Positions 1 to 11,800 of a stretch of 64,000 nucleotides of DNA are shown here, one piece after another. A program made the translations under genes and the position numbers. This stretch comes from Bolinopsis microptera (Eukaryota; Ctenophora; Tentaculata; Lobata; Bolinopsidae): NCBI RefSeq assembly GCF_026151205.1, contig NC_087074.1, forward strand, positions 7,181,226-7,245,225. The letters run 5' to 3'. Below the pieces are notes generated by a model. It saw nothing but the letters and a program-made list of their open reading frames with translations. It had not been told where the DNA came from and ran no database searches. Numbering within the stretch: the stretch's first letter is position 1; every line of letters begins with the position of its first letter.

Positions 1-8
1 TTATATTA

Positions 9-118
9 TTGTGTTCGGGGGGGTCAATTGTCGGGGGGGGTCAATTGTCCGGGGGGATTCAACTTCGGGGGGGTCAATTGTCGGGGGGTGGTCAATTGAC
101 CGGGGGTCAATTGTCGCC
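9..118. repeat. G-rich tandem repeat at window edge
   Basis: About six imperfect copies of a 14-20-bp unit of the form G(5-9)TCAATTGTC. The G-runs vary in length. It probably continues to the left of the window. The G-run followed by TCAA resembles the outer end of the fold-back element at 11283-13826, but the rest differs. No coding is supported here. Confidence 0.8.
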
Positions 119-199
119 CACCCTTATTCCCATCCCAAGAATTTTTGGGTGCTTAACTGCTTTAACTAAAAGGCAATTTGAAAACATCAGTTTTCTTAC

Positions 200-538
200 C
201 TGAACTTTTTGCAGTAGAATATTAAAATGTCCATGAAAGCGAACATTTCCCGTCAAGATACCTTCATCTGAAATCATCACAGCTGTCACCGCTGCCTAGA
301 AGAAACTACCGGCAAGAGATAGCCAAAGTAGATGGCAACAAAATATCGCAAAGAAACCATGTCAGCAAATCACATTGGGCCTGATGACAAAATATCAGTT
401 GGGGTGTAAAAAAAAAAACGAGAGCAAATCAATTAATGGTAACTTACACTGCGCCTCCGTCCGGCGATCCTTATCTTCCATGCAGTTTGAACAGTGGTCC
501 TCTCCGCCTTCACTTTGTTTTCCAATAGGAGCCGTCCT
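200..538 (-). CDS. Two possible exons of an unrecognised gene (partial)
   Basis: On the minus strand an open segment at 448-538 ends in the donor GTAAGTT with phase 1. A segment at 200-267 begins after the acceptor TGATTTCAG, runs in the matching phase and ends at the donor GTAAGAA. The first encodes a polar stretch containing HCSNCMEDKDRR. The second contains EGILTGNVRFHGHFNILL. The phases fit and both flanking splice sites are good, which is the main support. I do not recognise the family. The second segment faintly resembles an Sm-fold strand pattern, but it is too short to call. The gene would continue beyond the left edge, and no upstream exon was found. The first exon's acceptor (GAGTTAG) is weak. 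Confidence 0.4.
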
Positions 539-960
539 CTAACTCTTTAATGCTTGACTACCATCTGTTTTGTGCCTCTTCTTCATGTCGGTTTGTGCCA
601 CGATACGGCCTGAAATGATTGCCGCAAGAATTTGTATTTTCTGTTAGAGAAATGTATTGTTATCAGAAGTTTTTTGTCAGGATTCTGAAATAATTTAATA
701 TTAAAGCGACCCTGCAATCTTTTGATTACAATCTTTTTGTGCACTCTAGCTCCACAATCTGAAAAGATGTGCAAGTTATGCAAATAATTCGCGTTCTGAA
801 TGATAAATGTGATAGTTTGGTTTATACCATAACAATCAACCTTTATTACTTGATACGTCAGTCACTGTAATATCTATTAAGCTATATTATCAATATCATA
901 GTCAGAAGAAGAAAGTTAGGGATCAGGATTGAGCCTGAAGGGAAATAGTTATGAAGAATA

Positions 961-1344
961 GGGGGGAGCCGAGTGGATATTTGTAGAGATTAGTAAGATT
1001 AATGTAGAATGGATAATCCAACGAAAAAAAGTGGTGGACATTCTACAATTTATATACATTTATCCTCCAAAAATTCAGTAGAATTTCTGGCTCATATTTG
1101 AGATTACATGTTTTGTAGATAAATGTAGATATTTGTAGATTATTGTCATGGATAATTCACGAAACTTCTACAATTCCTTACAAATTTATCTCCAAAAATT
1201 CAGTAGAATTTCTGGGCACATATTTTGAGATATACATTTTTTGTAGAAAATGTAATATTTGGTAGATTAATTGTATTGGATAATGTCACAAAAAAAGTGG
1301 ATGACAATTATCCAAAATCTTACAAATACCACTGGCTCCCCCCC
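961..1344. mobile_element. MITE-like element with inverted ends
   Basis: The left end GGGGGGAGCCGAGTGG and the right end, read on the minus strand as GGGGGGGAGCCAGTGG, are inverted repeats continuing into ATTTGTA. Subterminal sequences (GGATAAT, AAAAAAAGTGG) are also inverted. The middle carries two diverged direct copies of a segment around TTCAGTAGAATTTCTGG. No open frame. No clean target duplication was seen. Confidence 0.65.
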
Positions 1345-2250
1345 AGGAATATCATGACATCTTTTACCTGATCTATCCCATAGAGTGGGGTACTGATGGA
1401 AAACCTCCACTACATATGGCAGTAGGTAGGGTCTAATCTAAGCGTATTTGGGTTAGCCATACGAATGATGATACTGTTGTTGTAAGCTAGCAGAGTTAAT
1501 TTGGATAATATCTTTCTTAGCTCAATAATAGACATAGTTTTATATTCGTGCTTCTATGAATATAAATATCAGAAATGTACAGAAAGAAAAACAGTAAGTT
1601 GTTACAAATGTAATACTTTACTTTAACTATGATACATAGTAAGCAGTAAATTGACACAACTAAAATGAATTAAATCTAATGACGGCTTGACTGTAAGTTT
1701 GACACAATTTTAATTTTGATGATTTGGCCGTGCAATAAATCATTTCCATTGTATTTTGTGTAAGCGCAACTGATATAACATATATTTTAATTTATAAAGA
1801 TATTCGATTCATTAATTACGGTAGCGAAATAGAAACAAACTCATTATATTATAAACCTAGCACTCGAAAAAAAAACTGACAATCAACACTTGTAGTATAA
1901 TCCGACCTGAACATAGTGATTAGTTTTATTTAAGACGTCATCAAAATAGCATTCATACCATAGGCTCACTGACTGAAGGACACATGCAAAATGTGGTTAA
2001 AGTTTTAGCAATTACATTTGAGCTGTCAAATCACATTAAAATGTGACAGTTCATCTAAATTTGTATGTACAATTGATACAATTGCTTTGTAGTGGTTATT
2101 GGCTGATCAAATCTCCAGATAAAATTTAAATAAGATCATGATATTATTGCTTTACACAACAAACATGAGACCATTTTTTAAAAACCTCAGCTCTACCCTC
2201 ATCAACGGAATGAAATGCAGACCGGCAGTTGAACTCATCACAGGTCAAAT
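1345..2250. other. Gene-free AT-rich stretch
   Basis: I see no coding exon, RNA gene or clear repeat in this AT-rich interval. Confidence 0.6.
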
Positions 2251-2254
2251 ACTG

Positions 2255-2560
2255 CATCTACGAACATATGTCTGTCAATGACGCTCATCTCAGGGATGTT
2301 GGTGTATCATTAGTCCCTGAGGGATTATTATGTAAACTGCACCAAACGCTTCATTGAACCCAAACACCTGGATGACTTAGGAGTCACCTAACTCCTCCTG
2401 CTGGTGCATCATTAGTCCCTGAGGTGAGCGTCATTGACGCTCAGCTAAGGACTCCGTCGGGTCTATGCAGCCTCCTTAGTGTATGAGAAACCACATGCAA
2501 GGGTTAAATGAGTGACCCTATTAAAGATCTAGAATCTTGTAAGGGTCCCCTTTAAAAGAT
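2255..2560 (+). repeat. tRNA-derived SINE body, rearranged copy
   Basis: The segment GCATCATTAGTCCCTGAGGT followed by GAGCGTCATTGACGCTCAGC matches the bodies of the SINE copies at 7475-7690 and 7865-8110. A short inverted piece (GTCAATGACGCTCATCTCAGG, broken after the first 20 bases by one extra G) and a second partial direct copy lie just upstream near 2271-2330. The tRNA-like head is missing, so this copy is truncated and rearranged. Confidence 0.7.
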
Positions 2561-2812
2561 AAAGAGAAAGAGAGAACTCCTGGCTTCTGTACAGTCTATT
2601 TTCCATCCCAGGGCTCAAGTCACCTCCACCCTCCTTTATTTTACCCCTTTCATCCCTTATCCCTAGGGCAACTGTCTCCTTTCATTGTCCACCCCTCCCC
2701 CATTTCCATTTCGATATCACCAGCCATATATATTCGAAATATTCATATTTACCCTTCTGTACTGACTGAAGGGGACCCTTACAAGATTCTAGATCTTTTA
2801 GCAGGGTCGCTT
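2513..2812. repeat. Inverted pair of SINE tails (300-bp palindrome)
   Basis: The left arm at 2513-2558 contains AGATCTAGAATCTTGTAAGG. The right arm at 2764-2812 is its reverse complement and continues outward into the same 3' tail (ACCCTTCTGTACTGA inverted) as the SINE copy ending near 8110. These are two SINE 3' ends facing each other across about 200 bp. Confidence 0.7.
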
Positions 2813-2831
2813 GCAGTGGCGTAACGTTGCC

Positions 2832-5282
2832 TAAAGTAAAGTAAAGTAAAATTTATGACATCACATCATCACACATGTCTACAAACTATCATCGCACTGT
2901 GTGAAAAAATATATAATAAATATTTCCCCACCAACATTAATTAATTATCAAATACATTATTTAAAAAATATTTCATCAAAAACATTATCCTATTTTTAAA
3001 ACTTCCCAGTGGAATAAAGATTTATAAAACGCTTCTTTGCCACATAAGGATGGAACCAAAGATAATTGTTATGTTTCTCTTTATTACTGACATAACTGGC
3101 TCCCTCAATTCTTACTAAAACTTCATTAGAAACATTCCAAAAAAAGCAATCATTTGTAATACTTTTAGAAATCATATCTATCTTATATCCTTCTAATTTA
3201 ATTTTAAAACCTAAAACTGTCACAGAGTTCTTGACGTCCGGAGGGAGCTTGTTCCAATATGGAATAACTCGCTCCGGGAGAAAAGACTTCTGGATATTCT
3301 TGACCTTTGTCACACTTTTACTACATCTATTGGATGAAACCAGATTAAGACCTGATCTGCTTGGTCTGAACAAGTCTGAACCATAATCAGTCATAGCATT
3401 AATAACCTTAAAAGCTTCAATAAGGTCCCCACGTATTCGCCGCTCTGCCAGCGTTGTCAAATTGAGGATTTCCAGTCTACGGCTGTAAGGAAGAGTACCC
3501 ACCTCATCAATCAGACGGGTAAACCGCCTCTGGACGCTCTCCAGCTCCAAAACAGTCCCCCAACTTCCATGAGCCGCAGGTGGATTCCACAATTGGACAC
3601 AATACTCAAGATGAGGTCTTATTAAAGCTTTATATATAGCAATCATAACAACCTTTTCTCTAATAACTAAATTCCTTACAATCCAACAAATCATACGATT
3701 TGCCTTAGCGATACATGCTTTGATCTGTTCGTTCCAAAGCAGGGAGCTATGGGTAATAACCCCCAAATCTTTTTCCTGTGCAGATACTTCAAGTTCTATA
3801 CCATTTACCTTATAATTTAAATTAGGATTGTTGTTAAAATTAATGTGCACTACTTTGCACTTGGCAGGATTAAATTGTAAAAGCCAAATACTTTCCCAAA
3901 CTTCTAATTCTTCGATATCTTCAGCAACACTACCGTGGTTAGCTGCATTACCAATTAATTTAAGATCATCAGCAAATAACTTTATCTTATTTTTTACAAG
4001 GTCAGGCAAATCATTAATATACAGAATGAATAGGAGAGGGCCTAGAACTGACCCCTGAGGAACACCAGATAAAACATGTTTAACCTCGGACCATTGTCCT
4101 TCTACAGAAACCCTCATAGTCCTGTCTGTCAGAAAATCTTTAATAACATTTAAAACCTTTCCTTTGGCACCAAAGCCTTCCAATTTAGACAGAAGTCTAA
4201 AGTGGGGGACTGTGTCGAATGCCTTACTAAAATCAAAGTATAGAAGATCAACCGGGGCACCTTCATCTAAAATGTCAAGAATGTCATCAAATGTCTCTAA
4301 AAGATTAGATAAACACGATTTACCCTTAACAAATCCATGCTGATGCTTCGAAATTCGATGTTCTAAAAAATTTAATACATGTGCTCTCACCAACTTTTCA
4401 TACACTTTGCACAAAATACACGTTAATGAAACTGGTCTATAATTTAAGGGGTCCGATTTAATACCCTTTTTAAACAATGCTACAACAGATGCAGATTTCC
4501 ACACTGCAGGTAAAGATCCTGTATCTGAACACTTTTGAAATAATTTAGTCAATGCTTCAACAAAATTGTTGTCATAAGCTAGCGATTTCAACAACTTCGG
4601 ATGAACACCATCCGGACCAGAACTCTTAAAAATGTTAAGCTTTAAAAGTTGCTTTTTTATATCAGAACTGCTGACTTCCATATCATCAATATCATCAATA
4701 CTCTCATTGTCAGGTCTTAAATTCTCAGTTTTAGGGAGAGGGCCAGGTGGTTCACGCACAAAAACAGAGCTAAAGGCACTTGCGAGTACCTCAGCTGACT
4801 CAGTTGAACTATCTGTGCGTGTACCATCTCCTCTATCTAAAGAAACCACACTTGATTTAATTTGACGTTTATTTCGTAAATAAGAGTAAAAAGACTTACA
4901 ATTCTGCTTTAGATTAGATGTAATTTTCTTTTCATAGTTAACTTTAGCTTTAATTTCTGCTACTTCATAAGTATGTTGTTTGCTACTTGCATAACTAAAA
5001 TTAACATCAGATGGATTAATATCAAACTCAGCCCATGCTTTATCTTTATTCTTTCTCATTCGTTTAAGTGCAGATGTACTCCATGGCAACTTGACAGGTC
5101 TGTTGTCGAGATAAACCGAAGCAGTCGGAACAGCTGCAGCAACAGTCTCCAGTTTACCATGTAATTCAGCCCACATATCTTGAACATCATCGGTAGAACT
5201 ATAATCCCAGTCGATATTTTTCAAACTAAAATTTAATAACTCTTCAGAGGAAATCTTACCCTCATATTTTTTCTGGCGCTGG
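2832..5282 (-). mobile_element. 5'-truncated CR1-like non-LTR retrotransposon
   Basis: On the minus strand the element contains a long reverse transcriptase frame followed by a short 3' untranslated part, and it ends in repeats of TTTAC (2832-2850). The endonuclease expected upstream in a full CR1/Jockey element is absent. At about 5282 the reading frame meets a second sequence resembling this element's own 3' end, so the 5' side is cut by truncation or by a second copy. It inserted beside a CAGTGGCGTAACG motif (2814) that matches the end of the hAT-type MITE at 8235. Confidence 0.8.
2996..5224 (-). CDS. Reverse transcriptase of CR1-like LINE
   Basis: About 742 residues are uninterrupted. 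The frame stays open upstream of 5224 into KYEGKISSEELLNF, so no true start is visible. In order, the palm motifs are: SGPDGVHPKLL (about residue 202), YRPVSLT (about 262), the HQHGF block (about 294), FDFSKAFDTVPH as motif A with the first catalytic Asp (about 328), GVPQGSVLGPLL (about 387) and LFADDLKL as motif C with the catalytic FADD (about 414). The C-terminal blocks LEYCVQLWNP and RRIRGDLIEAFKVIN are typical of the CR1 group. It would copy element RNA into DNA at a nicked target in the nucleus. No stop or frameshift is seen, so it may be young, but without an endonuclease it cannot be autonomous. Confidence 0.88.
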   Translation of the reverse strand: MKNIDWDYSSTDDVQDMWAELHGKLETVAAAVPTASVYLDNRPVKLPWSTSALKRMRKNKDKAWAEFDINPSDVNFSYASSKQHTYEVAEIKAKVNYEKKITSNLKQNCKSFYSYLRNKRQIKSSVVSLDRGDGTRTDSSTESAEVLASAFSSVFVREPPGPLPKTENLRPDNESIDDIDDMEVSSSDIKKQLLKLNIFKSSGPDGVHPKLLKSLAYDNNFVEALTKLFQKCSDTGSLPAVWKSASVVALFKKGIKSDPLNYRPVSLTCILCKVYEKLVRAHVLNFLEHRISKHQHGFVKGKSCLSNLLETFDDILDILDEGAPVDLLYFDFSKAFDTVPHFRLLSKLEGFGAKGKVLNVIKDFLTDRTMRVSVEGQWSEVKHVLSGVPQGSVLGPLLFILYINDLPDLVKNKIKLFADDLKLIGNAANHGSVAEDIEELEVWESIWLLQFNPAKCKVVHINFNNNPNLNYKVNGIELEVSAQEKDLGVITHSSLLWNEQIKACIAKANRMICWIVRNLVIREKVVMIAIYKALIRPHLEYCVQLWNPPAAHGSWGTVLELESVQRRFTRLIDEVGTLPYSRRLEILNLTTLAERRIRGDLIEAFKVINAMTDYGSDLFRPSRSGLNLVSSNRCSKSVTKVKNIQKSFLPERVIPYWNKLPPDVKNSVTVLGFKIKLEGYKIDMISKSITNDCFFWNVSNEVLVRIEGASYVSNKEKHNNYLWFHPYVAKKRFINLYSTGKF

Positions 5283-5430
5283 TAAAGTAATGTACAAAAT
5301 TATGACATAACATCATCACAAATATCTCCAAAATGTCAAAAACTCTATATAATAGAAAAAATAATAATACTGGTGGTTACAAGACGAACAATTTTGTACA
5401 TATATAAATGACCGGAAACCCTACTAAACA
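5283..5430 (-). repeat. Second 3' end fragment of the same LINE family
   Basis: GGTAAAGTAA followed by AAAATTATGACATAACATCA closely matches the 3' end of the LINE at 2841-2875. It has the same orientation, so a second, short, 5'-truncated copy appears to abut or interrupt the first. Its upper boundary is not clear. Confidence 0.55.
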
Positions 5431-6840
5431 TAGAAACACTAGTGCATGGTTTCAGGACATAACATTGTTGTGCCTGATATAGGAGAAACACATTTTTGTT
5501 GATTGTAGAATGTCAGGAAACAGCGATTAATTGATATATAATATCAAAAAACATATTATATATGTTCAAAACCATACGTGCTATTTTGTAGCCAAAGGAG
5601 CTAATTTCCTTATGAGAACCGCATTCCAAGCTTGTGCAATTTCATTTAGCTACACACAATTTATAGTCTTACTTCAAAGCTGTAGCTGTTTGGCCGACGT
5701 CCGTCATCCAACCAAACATCATCCACCAATACATATGAAAGTAAGAAATTAGTCCAAATACATGCAAACGTCGCTCAAGGGGCATTGAACAACAAAGCAC
5801 CACTTTTTATATTAGCAAATGGTGTTTTTTCACCATGAAGTAAAGTAATAAATCTGCTAAGTCAATTTTGAAGAAATTCGACAAATGTTGTCAAAGCGTT
5901 CGATTTTTATAGTTCGAGGTAAAACGTCTTTAAATGCGCGGCTCAATTTTTTTTCTTCCTTAATTTTGTTCAGTACCAGTTTTTGATGTAACAAATCTAC
6001 ATGAATTTTTGAAAGATTGAAATACATATTTAAACACATGTTTTTTGTTTTAAGTTTATGTATGTGGTATAAACATTTTTTCCTTTATATTTTTCAATTT
6101 AAACAATTTTTAATAATGCATTTTTTACATTTTGAACATTGGATATATTTTTAAAATCTTTTATAATCAAAATTCAATATTAGATTAAAGTTCATTTTGT
6201 AGCGCGATGCACTACTGGGTCGCGCCGCGCATCAAATAATTCTTCTCGCAACCTTAGGTAGATCGGCAAACTGCACCTCTGTGCCTCACCAAGCGGCGAA
6301 GGTTTGACATCGAGATAAGAATCAAAGTTCATTTAAAGTTTTTAATTCAAGTTTTCAACCGAAGTTTTCAATTGAATTTTTCAATTAAAGTTTTCAATTA
6401 AAGTTTCATTTAAATATAATAAACTTAACAGCCACGCTGAAAATACATAAAAGCGAAAATCAGAGGCGCGCCGCGCACATTCGCTCCATCATATATCCTA
6501 ATTCAAAAATCGAGCGCTTACTCAAAATTTCTCAGATTTGCACATTAGTGAGTTAGTAGCTTACTGAAGTTACTGCATGACGACAAACGATTCTACGGTG
6601 TCGTTTTCTTGATAAATGCAAATCAAACAATATTTGCACAAATTTCAAGCATCGCTGCTCAATCTGCCATCTATTGTTGTTTCCTGAGGTTTTGATATAT
6701 TTTTCATAATAGCATAAATAAAACTCAAGAAAACAACAATTTTTTCAAGAAAACAACAATTTTATTTAGTATCAGTTAAAGCAGACAAAAACATATTTTA
6801 TAAATATAACTAGCGCAAACTTTAGACCATATATCTTCTA
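5431..6840. other. Gene-free stretch with one GC-rich repeat block
   Basis: No exon is supported. At 6197-6320 a GC-rich block begins TGTAGCGCGATGCACTACTG and ends GGTTTGACATCGAG. It matches the GC-rich mini-element family seen at 32084, 32725 and 38942. A second GC patch (GCGCGCCGCGCAC) lies near 6466. Confidence 0.55.
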
Positions 6841-7192
6841 AAGGGGACTTGGAGTAGCAAGAGAGTGACCAGAAAGTATATATACTTTTATAATAATAAT
6901 AAATAATAAATACAACTTTTATAAACCGCCTTATAGCTAAATCATATAACTCGATATAATTTAATCCTGGAGATAAACTCCAGTGCTTTCTAAAGCGGCT
7001 CTTACATTAACTGAGCTTAGTTTAATTGAAAATTAGACATGACAAGTTCAAAAATACGTCGAAATGAATCCAGGGTGATACAGGATCTGAGAGTGCAGAC
7101 CATAAAGTTTACGCACCCACCCTTGCCTCCTGAATTCTTGGTTAGATAGACAATTATGCAAAATTGGTCGTTTATACTCCAAGTCCCTTTGT
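6841..7192. mobile_element. Small MITE-like element
   Basis: The left end AAAGGGGACTTGGAGTA and the right end TACTCCAAGTCCCTTT are inverted repeats about 350 bp apart. The interior has no supported coding. The target duplication is unclear. Confidence 0.55.
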
Positions 7193-7474
7193 TAATAGAA
7201 GTAGTATTATTTATGTCTGGAGTTAGCTTCATTCAATAATAAAAATATCAATATAATCAATATTAATATCAATATCAGACTAAACTATCAAATAAATAAA
7301 TTATCAAATATCAATTATTAATTCACTCTGATTAAAAGTTATAAATTAGGATATCTAATATTTAAGAATTTCAACTACAAGTGGTCGAAAACGCCCAAGA
7401 TCTGAGATATTTTCAGCTAAAGACTCTGTTGGGTATGTGCACCCAACGGAATTTTGAAAGATTAAATTGCAGGT

Positions 7475-7690
7475 CTTTGGTGGTGTAGGGGCGGGAGTTA
7501 GATTTCACGATCGAAAGGCTATTGGTTCGGTTCCCCGCTGGTGCATCATTAGTCCCTGAGGTGAGCGTCATTGACGCTCAGCTAAGGACTCTATCGGGTC
7601 TATGCAGCTTCCCGGTCTGATCAGCCGAATGGAAACCATGTGTGAGGGTTAAATGAGTGTAAAAGGGTCCCCTTCAGTATACGACGGAGT
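7475..7690 (+). repeat. tRNA-derived SINE copy
   Basis: The head has tRNA-like promoter boxes: GGTGTAGGGGC resembles an A box and GGTTCGGTTCC a B box. A shared body (GCATCATTAGTCCCTGAGGT, then CTCAGCTAAGGACTC) and the tail GGGTCCCCTTCAGTA follow. The same arrangement recurs at 7865-8110. Confidence 0.75.
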
Positions 7691-7864
7691 CCGTAGTTTC
7701 GTATCCCCCCAGGCTGCTGACATCATGTGTGAACGATCCCTTAGGGCAGGTTTTTAGGTGAAACATTGGTAAAAACACACATGTTGCATCAGTTGTGGTG
7801 CTGCAGTGGCTAAAAAATTGGCCTGGGGATATTCGGTTCAGTCATTTTCATGCATTAACATTCC

Positions 7865-8110
7865 TTTGGTGTAGGGGCGGTATTCAGATTTCACTATCGA
7901 AAGATTAGTGGTTAGACTCCCCGCTGGTGCATCATTAGTCCCTGAGGTGAGCGACAGTGACACTCAGCTAAGGACTCTGTCGGGTCTATGCAGCCTCTCG
8001 GTCTGCTCAGCCGAATGTTTGGATTCAACCATATGCGAGGGTTAAATGAGTGACCCTGCCAAAAGATCGAGAATCTTGTAAGGGTCCCCTTCAGTACAGA
8101 AGGGTAAATA
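7865..8110 (+). repeat. tRNA-derived SINE copy
   Basis: Same family and orientation as the copy at 7475. The B box is degraded (GGTTAGACTCC). The tail AGATCGAGAATCTTGTAAGG is more complete here and matches the inverted tails at 2513-2812. Confidence 0.75.
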
Positions 8111-8159
8111 TGAATATTTTTGAATATTTCCTTGTAAATAATTTAGTAGTACAAATAAG

Positions 8160-8490
8160 TGAATTGTTGGGACTGAGTGGGGCCGAGATAACTTAAAGCA
8201 TCCAAGCGTTCATTGGGAGATTGTGGGTTCAAGTCAGTGGCGTAACGTCGCCTGTTGGCGCCCCCCTGTTGGCGCCCCCTCTCCTTTTGGTGCCCCTCCC
8301 TAAAATTGAACAAATTAGGCAATATAAGAGGATACGCCGGTAATTCAAAAATTTTTCAAAATTGTCCCACATTCAAACGACGATTTGGCGCCCCCCCCCC
8401 CCCCCCCCCCATAAGACAGCGCCCCCCTGCACAGCAGGGTCAGCAGGGCCCTTCGTTACGCCACTGGTTCAAGTCCTGTTCTCAGCAACT
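8160..8490 (+). repeat. SINE-like head split by a hAT-type MITE
   Basis: GGGCCGAGATAACTTAAAGC, then GGGAGATTGTGGGTTCAAGT and, after the MITE, CCTGTTCTCAGC, look like a tRNA-like head whose B box GGTTCAAGTCC is interrupted by the element at 8235-8466. Confidence 0.5.
8235..8466. mobile_element. hAT-type MITE with 8-bp target duplication
   Basis: The ends CAGTGGCGTAACG and CGTTACGCCACTG are perfect inverted repeats. The flanks GTTCAAGT at 8227-8234 and 8467-8474 are an exact 8-bp duplication, the size produced by hAT transposases. The 232-bp interior is non-coding and contains a run of about 20 C. Confidence 0.9.
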
Positions 8491-8762
8491 AAATTTTCAT
8501 GAAATGTACTACGCTTACTGCTGTTAATTCAGTGCAGCTGCAGGATTCTTACTTCGAAACGACCACCTACCTTATTTTGATATTCATAACTCAGTCATAA
8601 TGATTTAAAATTTAACTTGATGCTAGGCATCTTTTTACCTCAGTTTCAATTTATGTTGGAACAGCTTCGGACTACTAAAATGCTTTTTGTAGCCAGTATG
8701 TTTAAAAGATTTTCATCATAATCTAATCTAATTATCATGTTCTATGTATTCACATCGAAAAT

Positions 8763-8864
8763 TTTGACTTTAGGATGTTGATGACGAAAAGGAGATTTTG
8801 ACTTTAGGATGGTAATGACGAAAAGGAGATTTTGACGTTAGGATGGTGATGACGAAAAGGAGAT
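8763..8864 (+). repeat. Three 34-bp tandem repeats upstream of HARBI1-like start
   Basis: Three copies of a unit spanning TTTTGACTTTAGGATG and ATGACGAAAAGGAGA sit directly before the proposed start codon at 8863. The unit is not a multiple of three and earlier ATGs are followed by stops, so the array is read as leader sequence. Confidence 0.75.
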
Positions 8865-11800
8865 GTGGGCTGCTGCTTGGGAAGCTGATTCATCTAGCTC
8901 GGTTAATATCAAGAAAAGCAGTTTACAGTACAATAAGTTATCGCTGTGCAAAAAGGCGAGTATTGTGATTTACAAACTTTTTATTTTGAATTGTCTGACT
9001 TTTCCATAATTTAAAGGGCCAAGGTTCGCTTGATCGTGTTTCCTTGTGACAATTTAAAAAAAAAGCTGTTGACATTCTATATTGTATTATAGAGCACCTG
9101 TAAAGTACTACTACCAAGGACGTAAGGAATTCGGAGCCTATAATACTCAGATCAACCGTCTCTTAAAATATGGGACAACAGAAATGTACAAGTAAGTAAA
9201 TTCTTGCAATATATATTATATTCAATTCAATTTAATTCAATATTTTGTTTAAAGGGTTTAAATAACTAAATAATTAAATTAAGTCCAATTTTACACAGCA
9301 GACTTACACAATATTTAGGCAACATTACCGGTAACCTACATGATTAGCAACGCTCTCATGCTTAAGAAATGAGTTGTGTATTTGCGGATTAATTTACCAT
9401 CTTACAATACGAAATGCCTAGTCGAAATGAGTTTATGCCACATCATGTTTTCATCGCTCAACCTAGTATGATTGGGGGTGTCCTGTCCATTTTCGAATCC
9501 ATGAGCTATTGGAATATTAGTGGACATAGTTTTTGGAAAATTAGTGGCAAGGAGAAGACATGCCTTATTATATATATATCTATGATATTAGCGAGCCTTA
9601 ATATTTACATAATTCTTGGAGATATCTAGAGAAATACAAATTGTGGAATAATGATTGTGCCACCACGTCATAGTTAGGGTAAAATATTATTCTTAAAAAT
9701 TTTAAAATTAAGAAGATTGCTCTATGACTTAAAATTTAAAATTAAGCTAAAGATAACTAATTTTTAATAGTTGGTTACAGTTTATGACAGTACTGGCATG
9801 ACCAATGTTATTGTGGCTGGTAAAAGGACCCAGGTCCCAGTTGCCTGTTACCGAACCCCTGGGGACCACAATGTGATAGGATCAGGCCAGAATAACCAGA
9901 TGTTTCTATGTAGAGCAATTTATTTCTTTCGGAGCTATGGTTACGTGGTATAGCTGGTGGTCATGTTTATCCTTGTGTGCTAATAATCCATCCAGATGCT
10001 TAGTGATGTGAGTAAATCATGCCCTTCTATGATATATAACGTTTAACTATAAATTTGTTTTTACCACAGAAACTGTGGCACTAAGGTCAAGAATTAAAAA
10101 TTTTTACTCTCATTGATCATAGTTAAAGCGTGTTTTTTCCCCAGCACTACTACACAACAAAAACCTGTCGGCCCACCAAGGAAACACGGTCGCAGAACAA
10201 AGAGCCCAATTGTGCTCCTCTATTCTGCGATCGTGTGTATTTACTATAAACTAGCTAAATGCAGTTAGTGAAATTTATACTATGTATAATGTAGTATAAT
10301 GATATTATACAAGGATCAGTGATCTCATAACTTGATTAAATAGTAATATCCGCTAATTTCCTTGTCCATTTTTAAATCGATAAGCCAGAGATTTTGATCC
10401 ATCGATAGATTTTGATGATGATGCCCGGCAGGAGTCAATTTGGTATGACGAGATCAGAGTATCATTCACTTTTCATGAAAGTTCGACCGCTTCTAGAACC
10501 AAAGAAGTTCAACCGGAAAAGTACGTCAATCTCAGCTAGAGAGCAGCTCATTTTAACCCTAAGGTTGGACAGGACAATATAGGGTAGAATCTTGGATGAA
10601 TATTTATAAATGACGGAATTATCTCTGTCGTCAATCGTTATGAGAAATTTCTCAACTTTTCAGTTGTTTGAACTGGAAATTTCTGTAGAGAGATGAAAAG
10701 TCGAATTATTTCTTATCTACATTCAATACTACATTATATATATATATATATATATAAGAGTTATAATGTAAATGTGGAATATCACTTTTTACATCACTAA
10801 TTGAAGTTAACACCACAGCTACCTGAAGTCTGGGTGTGCGCAAGGGTATCTGGCGAACCAGTTTGTACTATCCCGGTGCAGAGTGTGTAGGATAATAAAG
10901 AAGGTTGGTGCGCTTAGTTGCTTATTCTATAGATTCATTGAGCCACTGACACTTTGAGTTTACTTATCACCAGGTATACCTCAGGAACAGAAGTCTATTA
11001 TATCAAGTAAAAATTGTATTTCAGGTGACAACGGCCATCTCTGTCTGCCTGGCTGAACACGCAGATTTTCGTCCACGGTCGACTGAATGTTGGGAAAAAA
11101 TTGCTCAGAGATTCCATGAAAGATGGCAGCTGCCGCACTGCATTGGTAATGAAAAAGTCTGACTGAACGGTGGGGAGGCATCTTGGGATGGGGAGGGGGG
11201 AGGCGATCTATTGACGTTGATATATATATTATATATATAATTATCTTTGATTGGACGCCGGGAGCTGAGGGTCTCGAGTTGGGGGGGGGTCAACCTCATT
11301 TTACCTCATGAGGCCAGCCAAAAAAGGCAAAATTGGGATGAGGTAAAATGAGGTAAAATGAGGTAAATAAATCTAGTTTTCTAAGCCTTTTTTTAGAGAC
11401 GAAAAAGGTTTATTCGAAGTCATTATACTATAATTCGAGGCTGTGCATGGTCTCCCATGATATTTAATGGTTTATTAGGGGTGATGTGGTCCCTGGGAAG
11501 GGGCATTCCCAGTTTAATCTACTTACTCTCCAAACTTTGGGTAAATAAAACTTCGCATTATAATTATTATTTATGAAAAGAAAATTGAACATTTCAATTT
11601 CCATGATCCATTAGGAAATTGTTAATAGCACTTGCTAAGTTTTGTAAAGGAATTAGCAATAACTTTAGTGTCACTTTGGCAGTTGCCAATTTATGGGGAT
11701 ATTCCCGCATTGCATGACATGGACCATTTAAATAATATCTTAGTTTGATATTGCGATTATCGAGTCACTCTGAAACAAATTGTGTCTAACTAGACCAAAT

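Noticed and set aside
7475-7560. tRNA gene
   Set aside because: A and B boxes are present, but no cloverleaf or anticodon stem can be drawn and the sequence is repeated. It is a SINE.
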